From assembly GCF_000154845.1 (NCBI RefSeq), contig NZ_DS981510.1, forward strand, positions 1 to 64,000: a stretch of 64,000 nt of DNA, read 5' to 3'. Source of the DNA: Phocaeicola coprocola DSM 17136 (lineage in GTDB: Bacteria; Bacteroidota; Bacteroidia; Bacteroidales; Bacteroidaceae). The notes under the pieces were generated by a model, which was given only the letters and a program-made list of their open reading frames with translations, was not told the DNA's origin and searched no databases. Positions 1 through 8,504 of this stretch are shown one piece after another; within the stretch, counting starts at the first letter, position 1; each line of letters starts with the position of its first letter. The position numbers and the translations under genes are program-made.

Positions 1-657
1 TTTTCCAAGGAAACATTCATAACACCTATGTGTGAGAACGATTTCCATGTCATCAGCCGCTTTCGGAATGACGTAATCCTGTACTATCCGACATTGGAGC
101 AGAAAACAGGAAAACGTGGTCATCCCAAGTGGTTTGACGGCAGGATTGACTTTGCCAATCTGGATTTGACCCGGTGCAAGGAATACGAGGTGAACAAAGG
201 AAAGCTATACGGATTGAGGGTATATGCAAAAGCTCTCAAAAGGTATGTTTCCTTAGCCGTCTGGTATCCGATGGACGGGAGGACAGACAAGTGGCAGCTT
301 TACTTCTCTACAGACGATTCCATGGATGGACGTGAGGTGCTGGATTATTACAGAACCAGGTTCCAACTGGAATTTTGCTTTAGAGATGGCAAGCAGCATG
401 CAGGAATCACCAACTGCCAGTCAACCGACTTCAGGAAGTTGGATTTTCACTTCAATGCATCGCTCGCAGCTGTCAACTTGGCCAAAGCGGCATGTAAGAG
501 GCTCGGAATAGCCTATTCCATATCCTCTTGCAAGTCATTCATACACAATGCTTATATGCTTGAACGATTTATTTGCGTGTTCGGGATTAACCCAGACATG
601 CAAGTTATTGACAAACTTTTCAAAGAACTCATTTTATTTACTGCCAGAGCCGCTTAG
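1..657 (+). CDS. IS4-type DDE transposase, 3' part only (5' end outside the window)
   Basis: The reading frame is open from the first base and codes for the last 218 residues of the 405-residue transposase seen complete at 36993-38210. It holds the C-terminal catalytic part with the IS4 signature Y-(2)-R-(3)-E-(6)-K (YRTRFQLEFCFRDGK) that supplies the catalytic Glu. The internal ATG at 28 is not a real start. The gene is not visibly damaged; it is simply cut by the window boundary. Confidence 0.9.
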   Translation, partial: FSKETFITPMCENDFHVISRFRNDVILYYPTLEQKTGKRGHPKWFDGRIDFANLDLTRCKEYEVNKGKLYGLRVYAKALKRYVSLAVWYPMDGRTDKWQLYFSTDDSMDGREVLDYYRTRFQLEFCFRDGKQHAGITNCQSTDFRKLDFHFNASLAAVNLAKAACKRLGIAYSISSCKSFIHNAYMLERFICVFGINPDMQVIDKLFKELILFTARAA

Positions 658-684
658 GCTTGGCGAATTTTTAACGAACTATTA
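1..684 (+). mobile_element. Right part of an IS4-superfamily insertion sequence, cut by the window edge
   Basis: I found no mismatch between this stretch and 37554-38237, the right part of the complete copy of the element. The shared sequence stops after base 684, where the two copies diverge (TATC here, AATT there), which marks the right end of the IS to within a few bases. The insertion lies 33 bp beyond the stop codon of proB, so it separates proB from whatever followed it, often proA in this group. Confidence 0.9.
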
Positions 685-717
685 TATCTTATATGCTTTT
701 TTAAATTGATTGCTGTT

Positions 718-1800
718 TTAATCCAAATATAAATAATCGTAATGCACCAGCGGTCGCTGCCCATGCATGCCTAGCATTTCGCGTGCTTCGGCAGAATCCA
801 CCCCGATACGTCCTACTCCTATCTGACGTCCGCGCGCATCCATTATCTTTACAATATCATCCTTTTCAAACTCTCCTTCAATAGAAACGACTCCAACCGG
901 AAGTATACTTACAGCCTTCTTTCCCTTCACAGCCTTAACAGCCTGTTCGTTCAGATGCAGTTCGCCTTTGGCAAATCCTTCACTATGAGCGATCCATTTC
1001 TTTACGCTCGAAACAGCTTCAGAAGAAGGCACAAAACGAGTACACACGGTTTCGTCTGGATGCTGCAGCAAATCCAGCAGAATATTGTCTTTCTTTCCGT
1101 TGGCGATAATGACAGTAATCCCTTCGTCGGCTACCTTGCGGGCAATAGTTGTTTTGGTAAGCATGCCTCCTCGGCCAAAGCCCGACTTTTCTGTCTGAAT
1201 GTAGTCGGACAAATCTTTCCCTTGCTCCACTTCACGTATCACCGAAGTACCCGGCTGCGAGGGCGAGCCATTGTAGATACCGTCGATATTACTCAGAATT
1301 ATCAACGCCTGGACATCCAGCATAGAAGCAATCATGCCCGAAAGCTCATCATTATCCGTAAACATCAGTTCGGTTACAGAGATGGTATCATTTTCGTTTA
1401 CAATAGGTATTACTCCACTTTCCAGCATCACACGCATACAATTTCGCTGATTCAAATAGTGGCGACGAGTAGAGAAGCTCTCTTTTGTGGCCAACACCTG
1501 TCCCACGGCAATGCCGTGCTCACGGAACAATTCATAGTAGCGATTAATTAATTTGGCTTGCCCCACAGCAGAATACAGCTGACGCTGCTGCACACTGTCG
1601 AGTTTCCGTGATACTTTAATCTCACTTCTTCCCGAAGCGACTGCACCTGAAGAGATAAGCACTACCTCTACTCCCGCTTTACGGAGCTCAGCTATCTGGT
1701 CCACCAGCGCCGACACACGAGTTACATCCAGTGTTCCGTCGCGACGGGTAAGCACATTGCTTCCCACTTTTACTGCTATCTTTGTAAACTGAAATGCCAT
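718..1800 (-). CDS. proB: Glutamate 5-kinase (ProB), first step of proline synthesis
   Basis: ATP-dependent phosphorylation of L-glutamate to gamma-glutamyl phosphate in the cytoplasm. The 360-residue protein has an amino-acid kinase domain (KVGSNVL near residue 11, VLISSGAVASG, IVNENDTIS) and a C-terminal PUA domain (about 275-355), the length and architecture of E. coli ProB. The reading frame extends upstream to 1899, but a -7 box (TATATTTG, 1828-1835, minus strand) lies inside that extension, so I place the start at the ATG at 1800 (MAFQFTK). An IS follows 33 bp downstream; no proA is visible, which would be the expected partner. Confidence 0.93.
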   Translation of the reverse strand: MAFQFTKIAVKVGSNVLTRRDGTLDVTRVSALVDQIAELRKAGVEVVLISSGAVASGRSEIKVSRKLDSVQQRQLYSAVGQAKLINRYYELFREHGIAVGQVLATKESFSTRRHYLNQRNCMRVMLESGVIPIVNENDTISVTELMFTDNDELSGMIASMLDVQALIILSNIDGIYNGSPSQPGTSVIREVEQGKDLSDYIQTEKSGFGRGGMLTKTTIARKVADEGITVIIANGKKDNILLDLLQHPDETVCTRFVPSSEAVSSVKKWIAHSEGFAKGELHLNEQAVKAVKGKKAVSILPVGVVSIEGEFEKDDIVKIMDARGRQIGVGRIGVDSAEAREMLGMHGQRPLVHYDYLYLD

Positions 1801-1827
1801 AATAAACTTCCGTTTCTTTTCGTCCGG

Positions 1828-1856
1828 CAAATATAACTTTTTACTTCGTAATGCAA
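1828..1856 (-). promoter_or_regulatory. Probable proB promoter
   Basis: On the minus strand TATATTTG (1835-1828) matches the Bacteroides -7 consensus TAnnTTTG, with TTG (1856-1854) 18 bp upstream, slightly short of the usual 19-21. It would give a leader of about 25 nt to the ATG at 1800. Confidence 0.55.
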
Positions 1857-1928
1857 GCGAATAGCCTGAATAAAATATAAATTTGTTACTTATTGACACA
1901 TATCAAGCCAAAATAAAGAGAAAATCAG

Positions 1929-1936
1929 TACCTTTG
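1929..1936 (+). promoter_or_regulatory. -7 box upstream of the HAD phosphatase
   Basis: TACCTTTG matches TAnnTTTG and lies 29 bp before the ATG at 1966. No clear -33 TTG is seen at the usual distance. Confidence 0.45.
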
Positions 1937-1965
1937 CGTGACAAAAAATTAACACATTATTTAAT

Positions 1966-2748
1966 ATGGTCAAAGCTATCTTCTTCGACATAGACGGAAC
2001 ATTAGTATCGTTCAATACTCATTCTATCCCAGAGTCCACCCAAAACGCATTAAAACAATTGCGGGAAAAAGGCATCAAAGTATTCATAGCCACAGGACGT
2101 CCTAAAGTTCTGATGATGGATGCGGTAGGTCATTTGCCCTTCGACGGATTCATTACTCTGAACGGAGCGCATTGTTTTACTTCCGATCATCAGGATATTT
2201 ATAAAGGAAGAGTACCCGAAGAAGATATCGAACGCCTCATCGATTATCATCAACAACATCCGGAAACTCCGTTCGTCTTTGTACACGATGATGAATGGTT
2301 TATTACGAATGTCAATGAAGCTGTAAAAGATGTAGCCAAGCTAATTGAAATCAGTCTTCCTCCCATACGCCCGATAGAAGAGGCACGTAATAAGGAAATC
2401 TTACAAATCATGGGGTATTTCAAGGAAGATCAGGATCTGGAAGTATTCCGCAATGTCCTGACTCATTGCGAGCCAATGCGCTGGTATCCGCTTTTTGCCG
2501 ACATCATAGCACGTGGCAACAGTAAGAGTAAGGGGATAGATCACGTGCTGGAATATTATGGTATCGACCTGAAAGATACAATGGCTTTTGGAGATGGAGG
2601 GAATGATATTCCGATGCTCGGACATGCCGGTATTGGCGTAGCAATGGGCAATGCTTCTGATGAGGTAAAAGCCGCCGCAGACTATGTAACGACTTCGGTC
2701 GATGAAGACGGCATTATGAATGCACTGAAACATTTCGGAGTATTATAA
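1966..2748 (+). CDS. Cof-type HAD-IIB sugar-phosphatase-like hydrolase
   Basis: The 260-residue protein has the HAD motif I DIDGT at residues 9-13, the nucleophile being the first Asp, and motif IV GDGGNDIPML near residue 208, followed by GIGVAMGNAS, typical of the Cof subfamily with a C2B cap. Such enzymes dephosphorylate sugar phosphates, phosphorylated cofactors or pyridoxal phosphate; the substrate cannot be read from sequence. It is a single gene between divergent proB and a convergent methyltransferase. Confidence 0.88.
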   Translation: MVKAIFFDIDGTLVSFNTHSIPESTQNALKQLREKGIKVFIATGRPKVLMMDAVGHLPFDGFITLNGAHCFTSDHQDIYKGRVPEEDIERLIDYHQQHPETPFVFVHDDEWFITNVNEAVKDVAKLIEISLPPIRPIEEARNKEILQIMGYFKEDQDLEVFRNVLTHCEPMRWYPLFADIIARGNSKSKGIDHVLEYYGIDLKDTMAFGDGGNDIPMLGHAGIGVAMGNASDEVKAAADYVTTSVDEDGIMNALKHFGVL

Positions 2749-2792
2749 AAAAACAGCGGCATGAGAACATAAAACACATGCCGCTGTTTTTT
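2748..2792. terminator. Bidirectional terminator between convergent genes
   Basis: The stem arms AACAGCGGCATG and CATGCCGCTGTT are separated by a 13-nt loop and flanked by A and T runs, so the hairpin can end transcripts of the HAD gene (plus) and of the methyltransferase (minus). Confidence 0.85.
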
Positions 2793-2804
2793 CAAAGTGG
2801 ATCC

Positions 2805-3530
2805 TTACAACCAAAGTTTCGCCAGATAGTCGTAATGACTGCCTTCCTTTATAATCTGAGCATGAAAGCCATATTGTGAGACATAAGCAGAAAGGGTATC
2901 GAAATCCACATACAGCCAGTCGAACGAATCGCCTTTCACTTGTTTATACTGCATTTGAAAATCTATCTCACCATAATAATCGGCTGCAAGATCGAGCACA
3001 TAACTGCCGTCTTCGTCTTCATACAGATATTTCAAATCACTGGAATCTAGCAAGATACATCCACCAGGAGCCAGTAACTGCTTCATTCTTGCACAGAAAG
3101 CAGGAATATTCTTTAACTTTCCAATAATTCCGGAACCGTTCATAAGCATCAGAATCGTATCAAACTGTCCGGTAAAATGTTTATCAAACAGATTGACATG
3201 AAGAGCATTCAACCCGCGTTCCTGCATGACCTTCACCGATAGAGGAGATATATCAATGGCAAGACTCTCCTTACCCATTTCCTTAAGAGCCAGCGAATGG
3301 CAGCCGCTTCCGGCTCCTACATCCAGAATTTTACCCGTTGCCTGCTGCAAGGCAATCTGTTCCAGTTCCGGCATCGATTCGTATGTACGAAACAAACCGG
3401 CTACGGGAATTTCATCTTCATCAAACTGAGAAGAAAACACTCTCAGACGTCCCGCCTTGCCATACTTGAGATAATCGTAGATGGCAGCTCCCATCGGATC
3501 TTTTCCTTCGGATAATAAATTCAAGTCCAT
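2805..3530 (-). CDS. Class I SAM-dependent methyltransferase, substrate unknown
   Basis: 241 residues with a Rossmann-type motif I (LDVGAGSGCHS, about residues 69-79), an acidic motif II (AIDISPLS) and motif IV region FDTILMLMNG. These show S-adenosylmethionine binding; nothing indicates the acceptor. The gene is monocistronic, with its own promoter and a shared terminator. I do not recognise a named family. Confidence 0.8.
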   Translation of the reverse strand: MDLNLLSEGKDPMGAAIYDYLKYGKAGRLRVFSSQFDEDEIPVAGLFRTYESMPELEQIALQQATGKILDVGAGSGCHSLALKEMGKESLAIDISPLSVKVMQERGLNALHVNLFDKHFTGQFDTILMLMNGSGIIGKLKNIPAFCARMKQLLAPGGCILLDSSDLKYLYEDEDGSYVLDLAADYYGEIDFQMQYKQVKGDSFDWLYVDFDTLSAYVSQYGFHAQIIKEGSHYDYLAKLWL

Positions 3531-3565
3531 AATTTCAGATCATTCATTTTTTATATATATCCCTA

Positions 3566-3598
3566 CAAAGATACAAAAAGAGTATCATATCATGCAAA
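3566..3598 (-). promoter_or_regulatory. Promoter of the methyltransferase gene
   Basis: On the minus strand TTTG (3598-3595), 21 bp, then TATCTTTG (3573-3566) match both elements of the Bacteroides promoter; the start codon follows about 36 bp further on. Confidence 0.65.
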
Positions 3599-3659
3599 GA
3601 TGACTATTTATTCATTCTGTTTACATAATTTAAGAATAAAACAAAATAATCCACAAAAA

Positions 3660-3717
3660 CTGTATATTATTTCAATATAATCTGTATATTTGCACCCAAT
3701 TAAAGAATAATTATACA
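3660..3717 (+). promoter_or_regulatory. argR promoter region with repeated TGTATA half-sites (candidate ArgR operator)
   Basis: TATATTTG (3685-3692) fits the -7 box. CTGTATATT occurs twice (3660-3668 and 3682-3690) exactly 22 bp apart, two helical turns. TATATT-N5-AATATA forms an inverted repeat at 3663-3679, and TATACA (3712-3717) is an inverted TGTATA close to the start codon. Such an arrangement suits autoregulation by hexameric ArgR, but this is inferred from position only. Confidence 0.45.
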
Positions 3718-3719
3718 CA

Positions 3720-4205
3720 ATGAAAAGTAAGAACAGCCGACTTGATTCCATTAAAATGATTATCTCAAGCAAAGAGATAGGAAGCCAGGAAGAGCTTCTC
3801 CAAGAGCTGGCAAAGGAAGGTTTCCAACTGACGCAAGCAACTCTTTCACGCGACTTGAAGCAACTGAAAGTAGCCAAAGCAGCCAGCATGAATGGAAATT
3901 ATGTATATGTATTGCCCAACAATACCATGTACAAGCGTATGACTGAACCACATTCCGCTTCCGAGATGCTCCGCCAGCCCGGATTCGTATCTATTGAGTT
4001 CTCTGACAATATTGCGGTCATCAAAACACGCCCGGGATATGCCAGCAGCCTTGCTTACGATATCGACAACAATCATTTTCACGAAATCATAGGAACAATT
4101 GCAGGTGACGATACCATTATGCTTATTGTCCGCGAAGGCTGTACCCGCACCAGCGTAAAACAAGCACTGGCACATGTAATACCGAATATAAACCTTATAA
4201 AATAA
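3720..4205 (+). CDS. argR: Arginine repressor ArgR
   Basis: 161 residues, the usual length. The N-terminal winged helix carries TQATLSRDLKQL (recognition helix, about 38-49) and the C-terminal domain has GTIAGDDTIML, the conserved arginine-binding and oligomerization motif. It is the first gene of the arg operon, 16 bp before the GNAT gene, and repeated TGTATA elements lie in its own promoter, so it probably represses its own operon when arginine is plentiful. Confidence 0.93.
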   Translation: MKSKNSRLDSIKMIISSKEIGSQEELLQELAKEGFQLTQATLSRDLKQLKVAKAASMNGNYVYVLPNNTMYKRMTEPHSASEMLRQPGFVSIEFSDNIAVIKTRPGYASSLAYDIDNNHFHEIIGTIAGDDTIMLIVREGCTRTSVKQALAHVIPNINLIK

Positions 4206-4221
4206 AGAAACAAAAAACAAA

Positions 4222-4788
4222 ATGGATACTAAACAAATAGATGTTATGGTAGCCGACGCCTCACATGAGGTATACGTTGACACAATACTAGATACAATTC
4301 GTGAAGCAGCCAAAGTGCGCGGAACAGGTATCGCAGAACGTACGCACGAATATGTAGCTACAAAAATGAAGGAAGGAAAAGCTATCATCGCTTTGTGCGG
4401 CAACGACTTTGCAGGATTTACTTACATTGAATCGTGGGGAAACAAACAATATGTAGCTACGTCGGGACTTATCGTACATCCCAAATATCGTGGATGCGGA
4501 CTTGCCAAACGTATCAAACATGCATCATTTACTCTGGCACGTCTGCGATGGCCGAAAGCTAAAATTTTCAGTCTGACATCCGGAGCAGCTGTCATGAAAA
4601 TGAATACAGAACTGGGATATGTTCCTGTTACTTTCAATGAGCTTACCGACGATGAGTCGTTCTGGAAAGGATGTGAAGGCTGCATCAACCACGAAATTCT
4701 TGTCGCTAAAAAGCGTAAATTCTGTATCTGTACTGCCATGCTTTACGATCCGGCTTTGCACACAGACGACAAAGTAACCAACTTTTAA
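4222..4788 (+). CDS. GNAT acyltransferase of the arginine operon (probable N-acyl-glutamate synthase)
   Basis: 188 residues with a GNAT fold: VATSGLIVHPKYRGCGLAKRI (about 73-93) contains the R/Q-x-x-G-x-G/A-type acetyl-CoA-binding loop. It lies between argR and argG. Bacteroides make arginine through N-succinyl intermediates (established for the B. fragilis transcarbamylase) and lack a classical argA, so this gene is the natural candidate for the first step, acylation of glutamate. I recall high-throughput genetics in B. thetaiotaomicron pointing to the gene at this position, but cannot confirm it here. Which acyl-CoA is used cannot be read from the sequence. Confidence 0.8.
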   Translation: MDTKQIDVMVADASHEVYVDTILDTIREAAKVRGTGIAERTHEYVATKMKEGKAIIALCGNDFAGFTYIESWGNKQYVATSGLIVHPKYRGCGLAKRIKHASFTLARLRWPKAKIFSLTSGAAVMKMNTELGYVPVTFNELTDDESFWKGCEGCINHEILVAKKRKFCICTAMLYDPALHTDDKVTNF

Positions 4789-4870
4789 ACATACACATTA
4801 AATAAAGAATATTAATACAGAAAAAGAGGCTTCATTTTTCAGCCATCGTTTTTCATAAAATAAATGCCTT

Positions 4871-6079
4871 ATGGAAGAAAAGAAAAAAGTAGTAGTTGCC
4901 TTCAGTGGCGGATTGGATACTTCGTTTACAGTCATGTATCTGGCTAAAGAAAAAGGTTATGAAGTATATGCTGCATGTGCCAACACAGGTGGCTTCAGCC
5001 CTGAACAACTAAAACAGAACGAAGAAAACGCTTACAAACTGGGAGCTGTTAAATATGTTACACTCGACGTTACTCAGGAATACTATGCTAAGAGCTTGAA
5101 GTATATGATATTCGGTAACGTATTGCGTAACGGTACTTATCCTATTTCTGTAAGTTCTGAACGTATCTTCCAGGCACTTGCCATTGCTCGTTACGCCAAC
5201 GAAATCGGCGCACATGCAATAGCTCACGGTTCTACAGGTGCAGGAAACGACCAGGTTCGTTTCGATATGACTTTCCTGGTTATGGCTCCGGGAGTAGAAA
5301 TCATTACACTTACCCGCGATATGGCACTGAGCCGTGATTACGAAATCAACTACCTGAAAGAACATGGCTTTGAAGCAGACTTTACCAAACTGAAATATTC
5401 ATATAATGTAGGTATATGGGGAACATCAATCTGTGGAGGCGAAATTCTGGACTCTGCTCAGGGATTACCCGAAAGCGCTTATCTGAAACAAGTAACCAAG
5501 ACTGGAAGCGAACAGCTGAAACTGGAATTCAAAAAAGGAGAACTGTATGCCGTAAACGGTGAAGTGTTCGACGACAAGATTAAAGCTATTCAGAAAGTAG
5601 AAGAAATCGGAGCAGCTTACGGTATCGGACGTGACATGCACGTAGGTGATACAATCATCGGTATCAAGGGACGTGTAGGCTTCGAAGCAGCTGCCCCTAT
5701 GCTGATTATCGGTGCACACAAATTCCTCGAAAAATATACATTAAGCAAATGGCAGCAGTACTGGAAGGATCAGGTAGCCAACTGGTATGGCATGTTCCTT
5801 CACGAAAGCCAGTATCTGGAACCTGTAATGCGTGACATCGAAGCCATGCTTCAGGAATCACAGCGAAATGTAAACGGAACCGCAATTCTTGAACTTCGTC
5901 CGTACTGCTTCTCTACTGTAGGAGTTGACTCAAAAGACGACTTAGTAAAGAACAAGTTCGGCGAATACGGTGAAATGCAGAAAGGATGGACAGCAGAAGA
6001 TGCCAAAGGCTTCATCAAAGTGCTTTCTACTCCACTTCGCGCTTATTATGCTAACCACAAAGACGAGGAGAATATCTGA
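4871..6079 (+). CDS. argG: Argininosuccinate synthase
   Basis: Condenses citrulline and aspartate with ATP cleavage. 402 residues; the N-type ATP pyrophosphatase P-loop AFSGGLDTSF lies at residues 9-18, followed by SVSSERIFQALA and HGSTGAGNDQVRFD, typical of the family. It follows the GNAT gene after 82 bp and precedes the pspC-like gene by only 2 bp, so it is part of the arg operon. Confidence 0.97.
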   Translation: MEEKKKVVVAFSGGLDTSFTVMYLAKEKGYEVYAACANTGGFSPEQLKQNEENAYKLGAVKYVTLDVTQEYYAKSLKYMIFGNVLRNGTYPISVSSERIFQALAIARYANEIGAHAIAHGSTGAGNDQVRFDMTFLVMAPGVEIITLTRDMALSRDYEINYLKEHGFEADFTKLKYSYNVGIWGTSICGGEILDSAQGLPESAYLKQVTKTGSEQLKLEFKKGELYAVNGEVFDDKIKAIQKVEEIGAAYGIGRDMHVGDTIIGIKGRVGFEAAAPMLIIGAHKFLEKYTLSKWQQYWKDQVANWYGMFLHESQYLEPVMRDIEAMLQESQRNVNGTAILELRPYCFSTVGVDSKDDLVKNKFGEYGEMQKGWTAEDAKGFIKVLSTPLRAYYANHKDEENI

Positions 6080-6081
6080 TT

Positions 6082-6294
6082 ATGTCTGGCAACCAGAAAC
6101 TCAGACGTCCACGTACCGGAAGAATGATAAGCGGAGTATGTGCAGGACTGGCAAACTTCTTTGGTCTTGACGTATCTATTATCCGCATCGTATACGTGAT
6201 ACTGACTTTTTTTACCGCATTTGCAGGTATACCTATTTATCTATTAATGTGGATTATCATTCCACAAGAACCAAACCATTATTTTCATGATTAA
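6082..6294 (+). CDS. Small PspC-domain membrane protein
   Basis: 70 residues that are almost entirely one PspC domain: a basic N-terminus (KLRRPRTGRMISGVCAGLA), then IIRIVYVILTFF and IPIYLLMWIIIP as one or two membrane segments. PspC proteins are inner-membrane proteins linked to envelope stress in Proteobacteria. Its start is 2 bp after argG and its end overlaps argC by 8 bp, so it is translated within the arginine operon; no role in arginine synthesis is known. Confidence 0.88.
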   Translation: MSGNQKLRRPRTGRMISGVCAGLANFFGLDVSIIRIVYVILTFFTAFAGIPIYLLMWIIIPQEPNHYFHD

Positions 6295-7255
6295 AGCAGG
6301 AATTATAGGAGGGGCTGGATATACGGCAGGCGAACTGATTCGCCTGCTTATCAACCACCCCGATGTAGAAATAAAGTTCATAAACAGCTCCAGCAATGCA
6401 GGCAACAAAATCACTGACGTACACGAAGGATTGTACGGTGAAACCGATCTGGTCTTTACAGACGAATTGCCTCTTGATACTGTAGACGTAATATTCTTCT
6501 GTACAGCACACGGTGATACCAAAAAGTTCATAGAAAGCCACGACATCCCTGAAGATGTGAAAATCATTGACCTTTCGATGGACTACCGCATTAAGGATGA
6601 AAGCCATGATTTCGTTTACGGACTTCCGGAACTGAATCGCCGTACCATCTGCCAGAGTAAACACGTAGCCAACCCGGGATGCTTTGCTACATGTATTCAG
6701 CTTGGTCTGCTTCCGCTGGCCAAACACCTGATGCTGAACGATGATGTTATGGTAAATGCTATAACCGGCAGCACAGGAGCTGGAGTAAAACCCGGAGCAA
6801 CTACACACTTCAGCTGGCGTAACAATAACATGAGTATCTACAAACCGTTTACTCATCAGCACGTGCCCGAAATCAAGCAATCTATCAAACAACTGCAAAA
6901 CAGTTTCAATTCGGAGATAGATTTTATACCTTACCGAGGAGATTTTGCCAGAGGTATTTTTGCAACAATCGTTGTCAAAACCAAAGTAGAGCTGGACGAA
7001 ATCGTAAAAATGTATAAGGACTACTATGCAGAAGACTCGTTCACACACATCGTAGAAAAAAATATCGACCTGAAGCAAGTAGTCAACACCAACAAATGCC
7101 TTATCCACCTGGAAAAACACGGTGACAAACTGCTCATCGTTTCCTGCATTGACAATCTGTTGAAAGGAGCAAGTGGACAGGCTGTACATAACATGAACTT
7201 GATGTTCAACTTAGAAGAAACTGTCGGCTTAATGTTGAAGCCCAGCGCATTCTAA
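6287..7255 (+). CDS. argC: N-acyl-gamma-glutamyl-phosphate reductase (ArgC)
   Basis: NADPH-dependent reduction of N-acetyl- or, in Bacteroides, probably N-succinyl-glutamyl phosphate to the semialdehyde. 322 residues: Rossmann start IIGGAGYTAGELIRLL (residues 5-20), catalytic Cys in NPGCFAT (about 128), and HQHVPEI with the catalytic His near 198. A long open frame on the opposite strand is a shadow of this gene. Overlaps the pspC-like gene by 8 bp. Confidence 0.95.
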   Translation: MIKAGIIGGAGYTAGELIRLLINHPDVEIKFINSSSNAGNKITDVHEGLYGETDLVFTDELPLDTVDVIFFCTAHGDTKKFIESHDIPEDVKIIDLSMDYRIKDESHDFVYGLPELNRRTICQSKHVANPGCFATCIQLGLLPLAKHLMLNDDVMVNAITGSTGAGVKPGATTHFSWRNNNMSIYKPFTHQHVPEIKQSIKQLQNSFNSEIDFIPYRGDFARGIFATIVVKTKVELDEIVKMYKDYYAEDSFTHIVEKNIDLKQVVNTNKCLIHLEKHGDKLLIVSCIDNLLKGASGQAVHNMNLMFNLEETVGLMLKPSAF

Positions 7256-7281
7256 GTCAGATTTAAATATTATATCAAGAT

Positions 7282-8406
7282 ATGAAACTATTCGATGTAT
7301 ATCCTTTGTTCGATGTAAATATCGTACAAGGAAAAGGTTGTCACGTATGGGATGACAAAGGTCAGGAATACCTTGACCTTTACGGAGGACATGCCGTTAT
7401 TTCTATCGGACATGCACACCCTCACTATGTGGAAACAATCAGCAAACAGGTAGCCAAACTGGGATTCTACTCAAACTCAGTCATCAATAAGTTGCAACAG
7501 GAAGTAGCCGATCGCCTCGGAGCCATGTGCGGATACGACGATTACCAACTTTTCCTGATCAACTCCGGAGCTGAAGCAAATGAGAATGCCTTAAAACTCG
7601 CTTCGTTTTATAACGGACGCACTCGTGTTATATCATTTGCAAAGGCTTTCCATGGACGTACTTCACTGGCAGTAGAAGTAACAAACAATCCTAAAATCAT
7701 CGCTCCTATAAACGATAACGGACATGTGACTTATCTGCCGCTGAATGACACAGAAGCCATGAAAGCAGAACTCGCTAAAGGCGATGTGTGTGCAGTCATT
7801 ATAGAAGGTATTCAGGGAGTAGGCGGTATCCAGTTGCCTACAAGCGAATTCATGCAGGCATTACGTAAGGCATGCGATGAGCATAATACAGTACTGATAC
7901 TCGACGAAATCCAGTCTGGATACGGACGAAGCGGTAAATTCTTCGCCCATCAGTACACAGGTATACGTCCTGATATCATCACAGTTGCCAAAGGTATCGG
8001 AAACGGCTTCCCTATGGGAGGTGTACTCATCAGTCCTAAATTCACTCCAGTATACGGACAGTTGGGTACTACATTCGGAGGAAATCATCTTGCCTGTGCA
8101 GCCGCTATAGCCGTACTCGATGTAATGAAGGAAGAAAATCTGGTAGAAAATGCCGCTCTGGTAGGAACACACCTGATTGAAGAATTGAAGAAATTCCCTC
8201 AAATCAAAGAAGTACGCGGACGCGGTCTGATGATTGGAATGGAATTCATCGAACCGATAAAAGAAATCCGCCAACAGCTCTTGTTCGAACAGAAAGTCTT
8301 TACCGGTGTAAGCGGAACCAATGTTATACGTCTGCTTCCTCCTCTCTGTCTGAGCATGGCAGAAGCTGATGAATTCCTGAGCCGCTTGCATGCAGTTCTA
8401 AAATAG
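7282..8406 (+). CDS. argD: Acylornithine aminotransferase (ArgD), PLP-dependent
   Basis: 374 residues of the class III aminotransferase family. INSGAEANENALKLA binds PLP phosphate, ILDEIQSGYGRSG carries the PLP-ring Asp, and the Schiff-base Lys is in TVAKGIGNGFPMGG (about 236). It would transaminate the N-acyl glutamate semialdehyde. It is the last gene of the arg operon and is followed by a terminator. Confidence 0.95.
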   Translation: MKLFDVYPLFDVNIVQGKGCHVWDDKGQEYLDLYGGHAVISIGHAHPHYVETISKQVAKLGFYSNSVINKLQQEVADRLGAMCGYDDYQLFLINSGAEANENALKLASFYNGRTRVISFAKAFHGRTSLAVEVTNNPKIIAPINDNGHVTYLPLNDTEAMKAELAKGDVCAVIIEGIQGVGGIQLPTSEFMQALRKACDEHNTVLILDEIQSGYGRSGKFFAHQYTGIRPDIITVAKGIGNGFPMGGVLISPKFTPVYGQLGTTFGGNHLACAAAIAVLDVMKEENLVENAALVGTHLIEELKKFPQIKEVRGRGLMIGMEFIEPIKEIRQQLLFEQKVFTGVSGTNVIRLLPPLCLSMAEADEFLSRLHAVLK

Positions 8407-8432
8407 CAATCCACAAGCTAAAACATACAAAG

Positions 8433-8475
8433 AAAATAGCCGGAACTCTCAATGAGAATTCCGGCTATTTCTTTT
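8433..8475. terminator. Terminator between argD and the convergent peptidase gene
   Basis: AAATAGCCGGAA and TTCCGGCTATTT form a 12-bp stem with T-rich sequence following on the plus strand (CTTTTATT) and A/T sequence on the other side; it can serve both convergent genes. Confidence 0.85.
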
Positions 8476-8504
8476 ATTAGAATATTTTATTTTCAAGCCT
8501 CTGA

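Noticed and set aside
955-1551. 198-codon open frame on the plus strand
   Set aside because: Antisense to proB; no motif, and composition like a shadow frame.
6257-7189. 310-codon open frame on the minus strand
   Set aside because: It is antisense to argC, which has all family motifs; the reverse frame has odd Cys/Phe/Val-rich composition and no recognisable domain.
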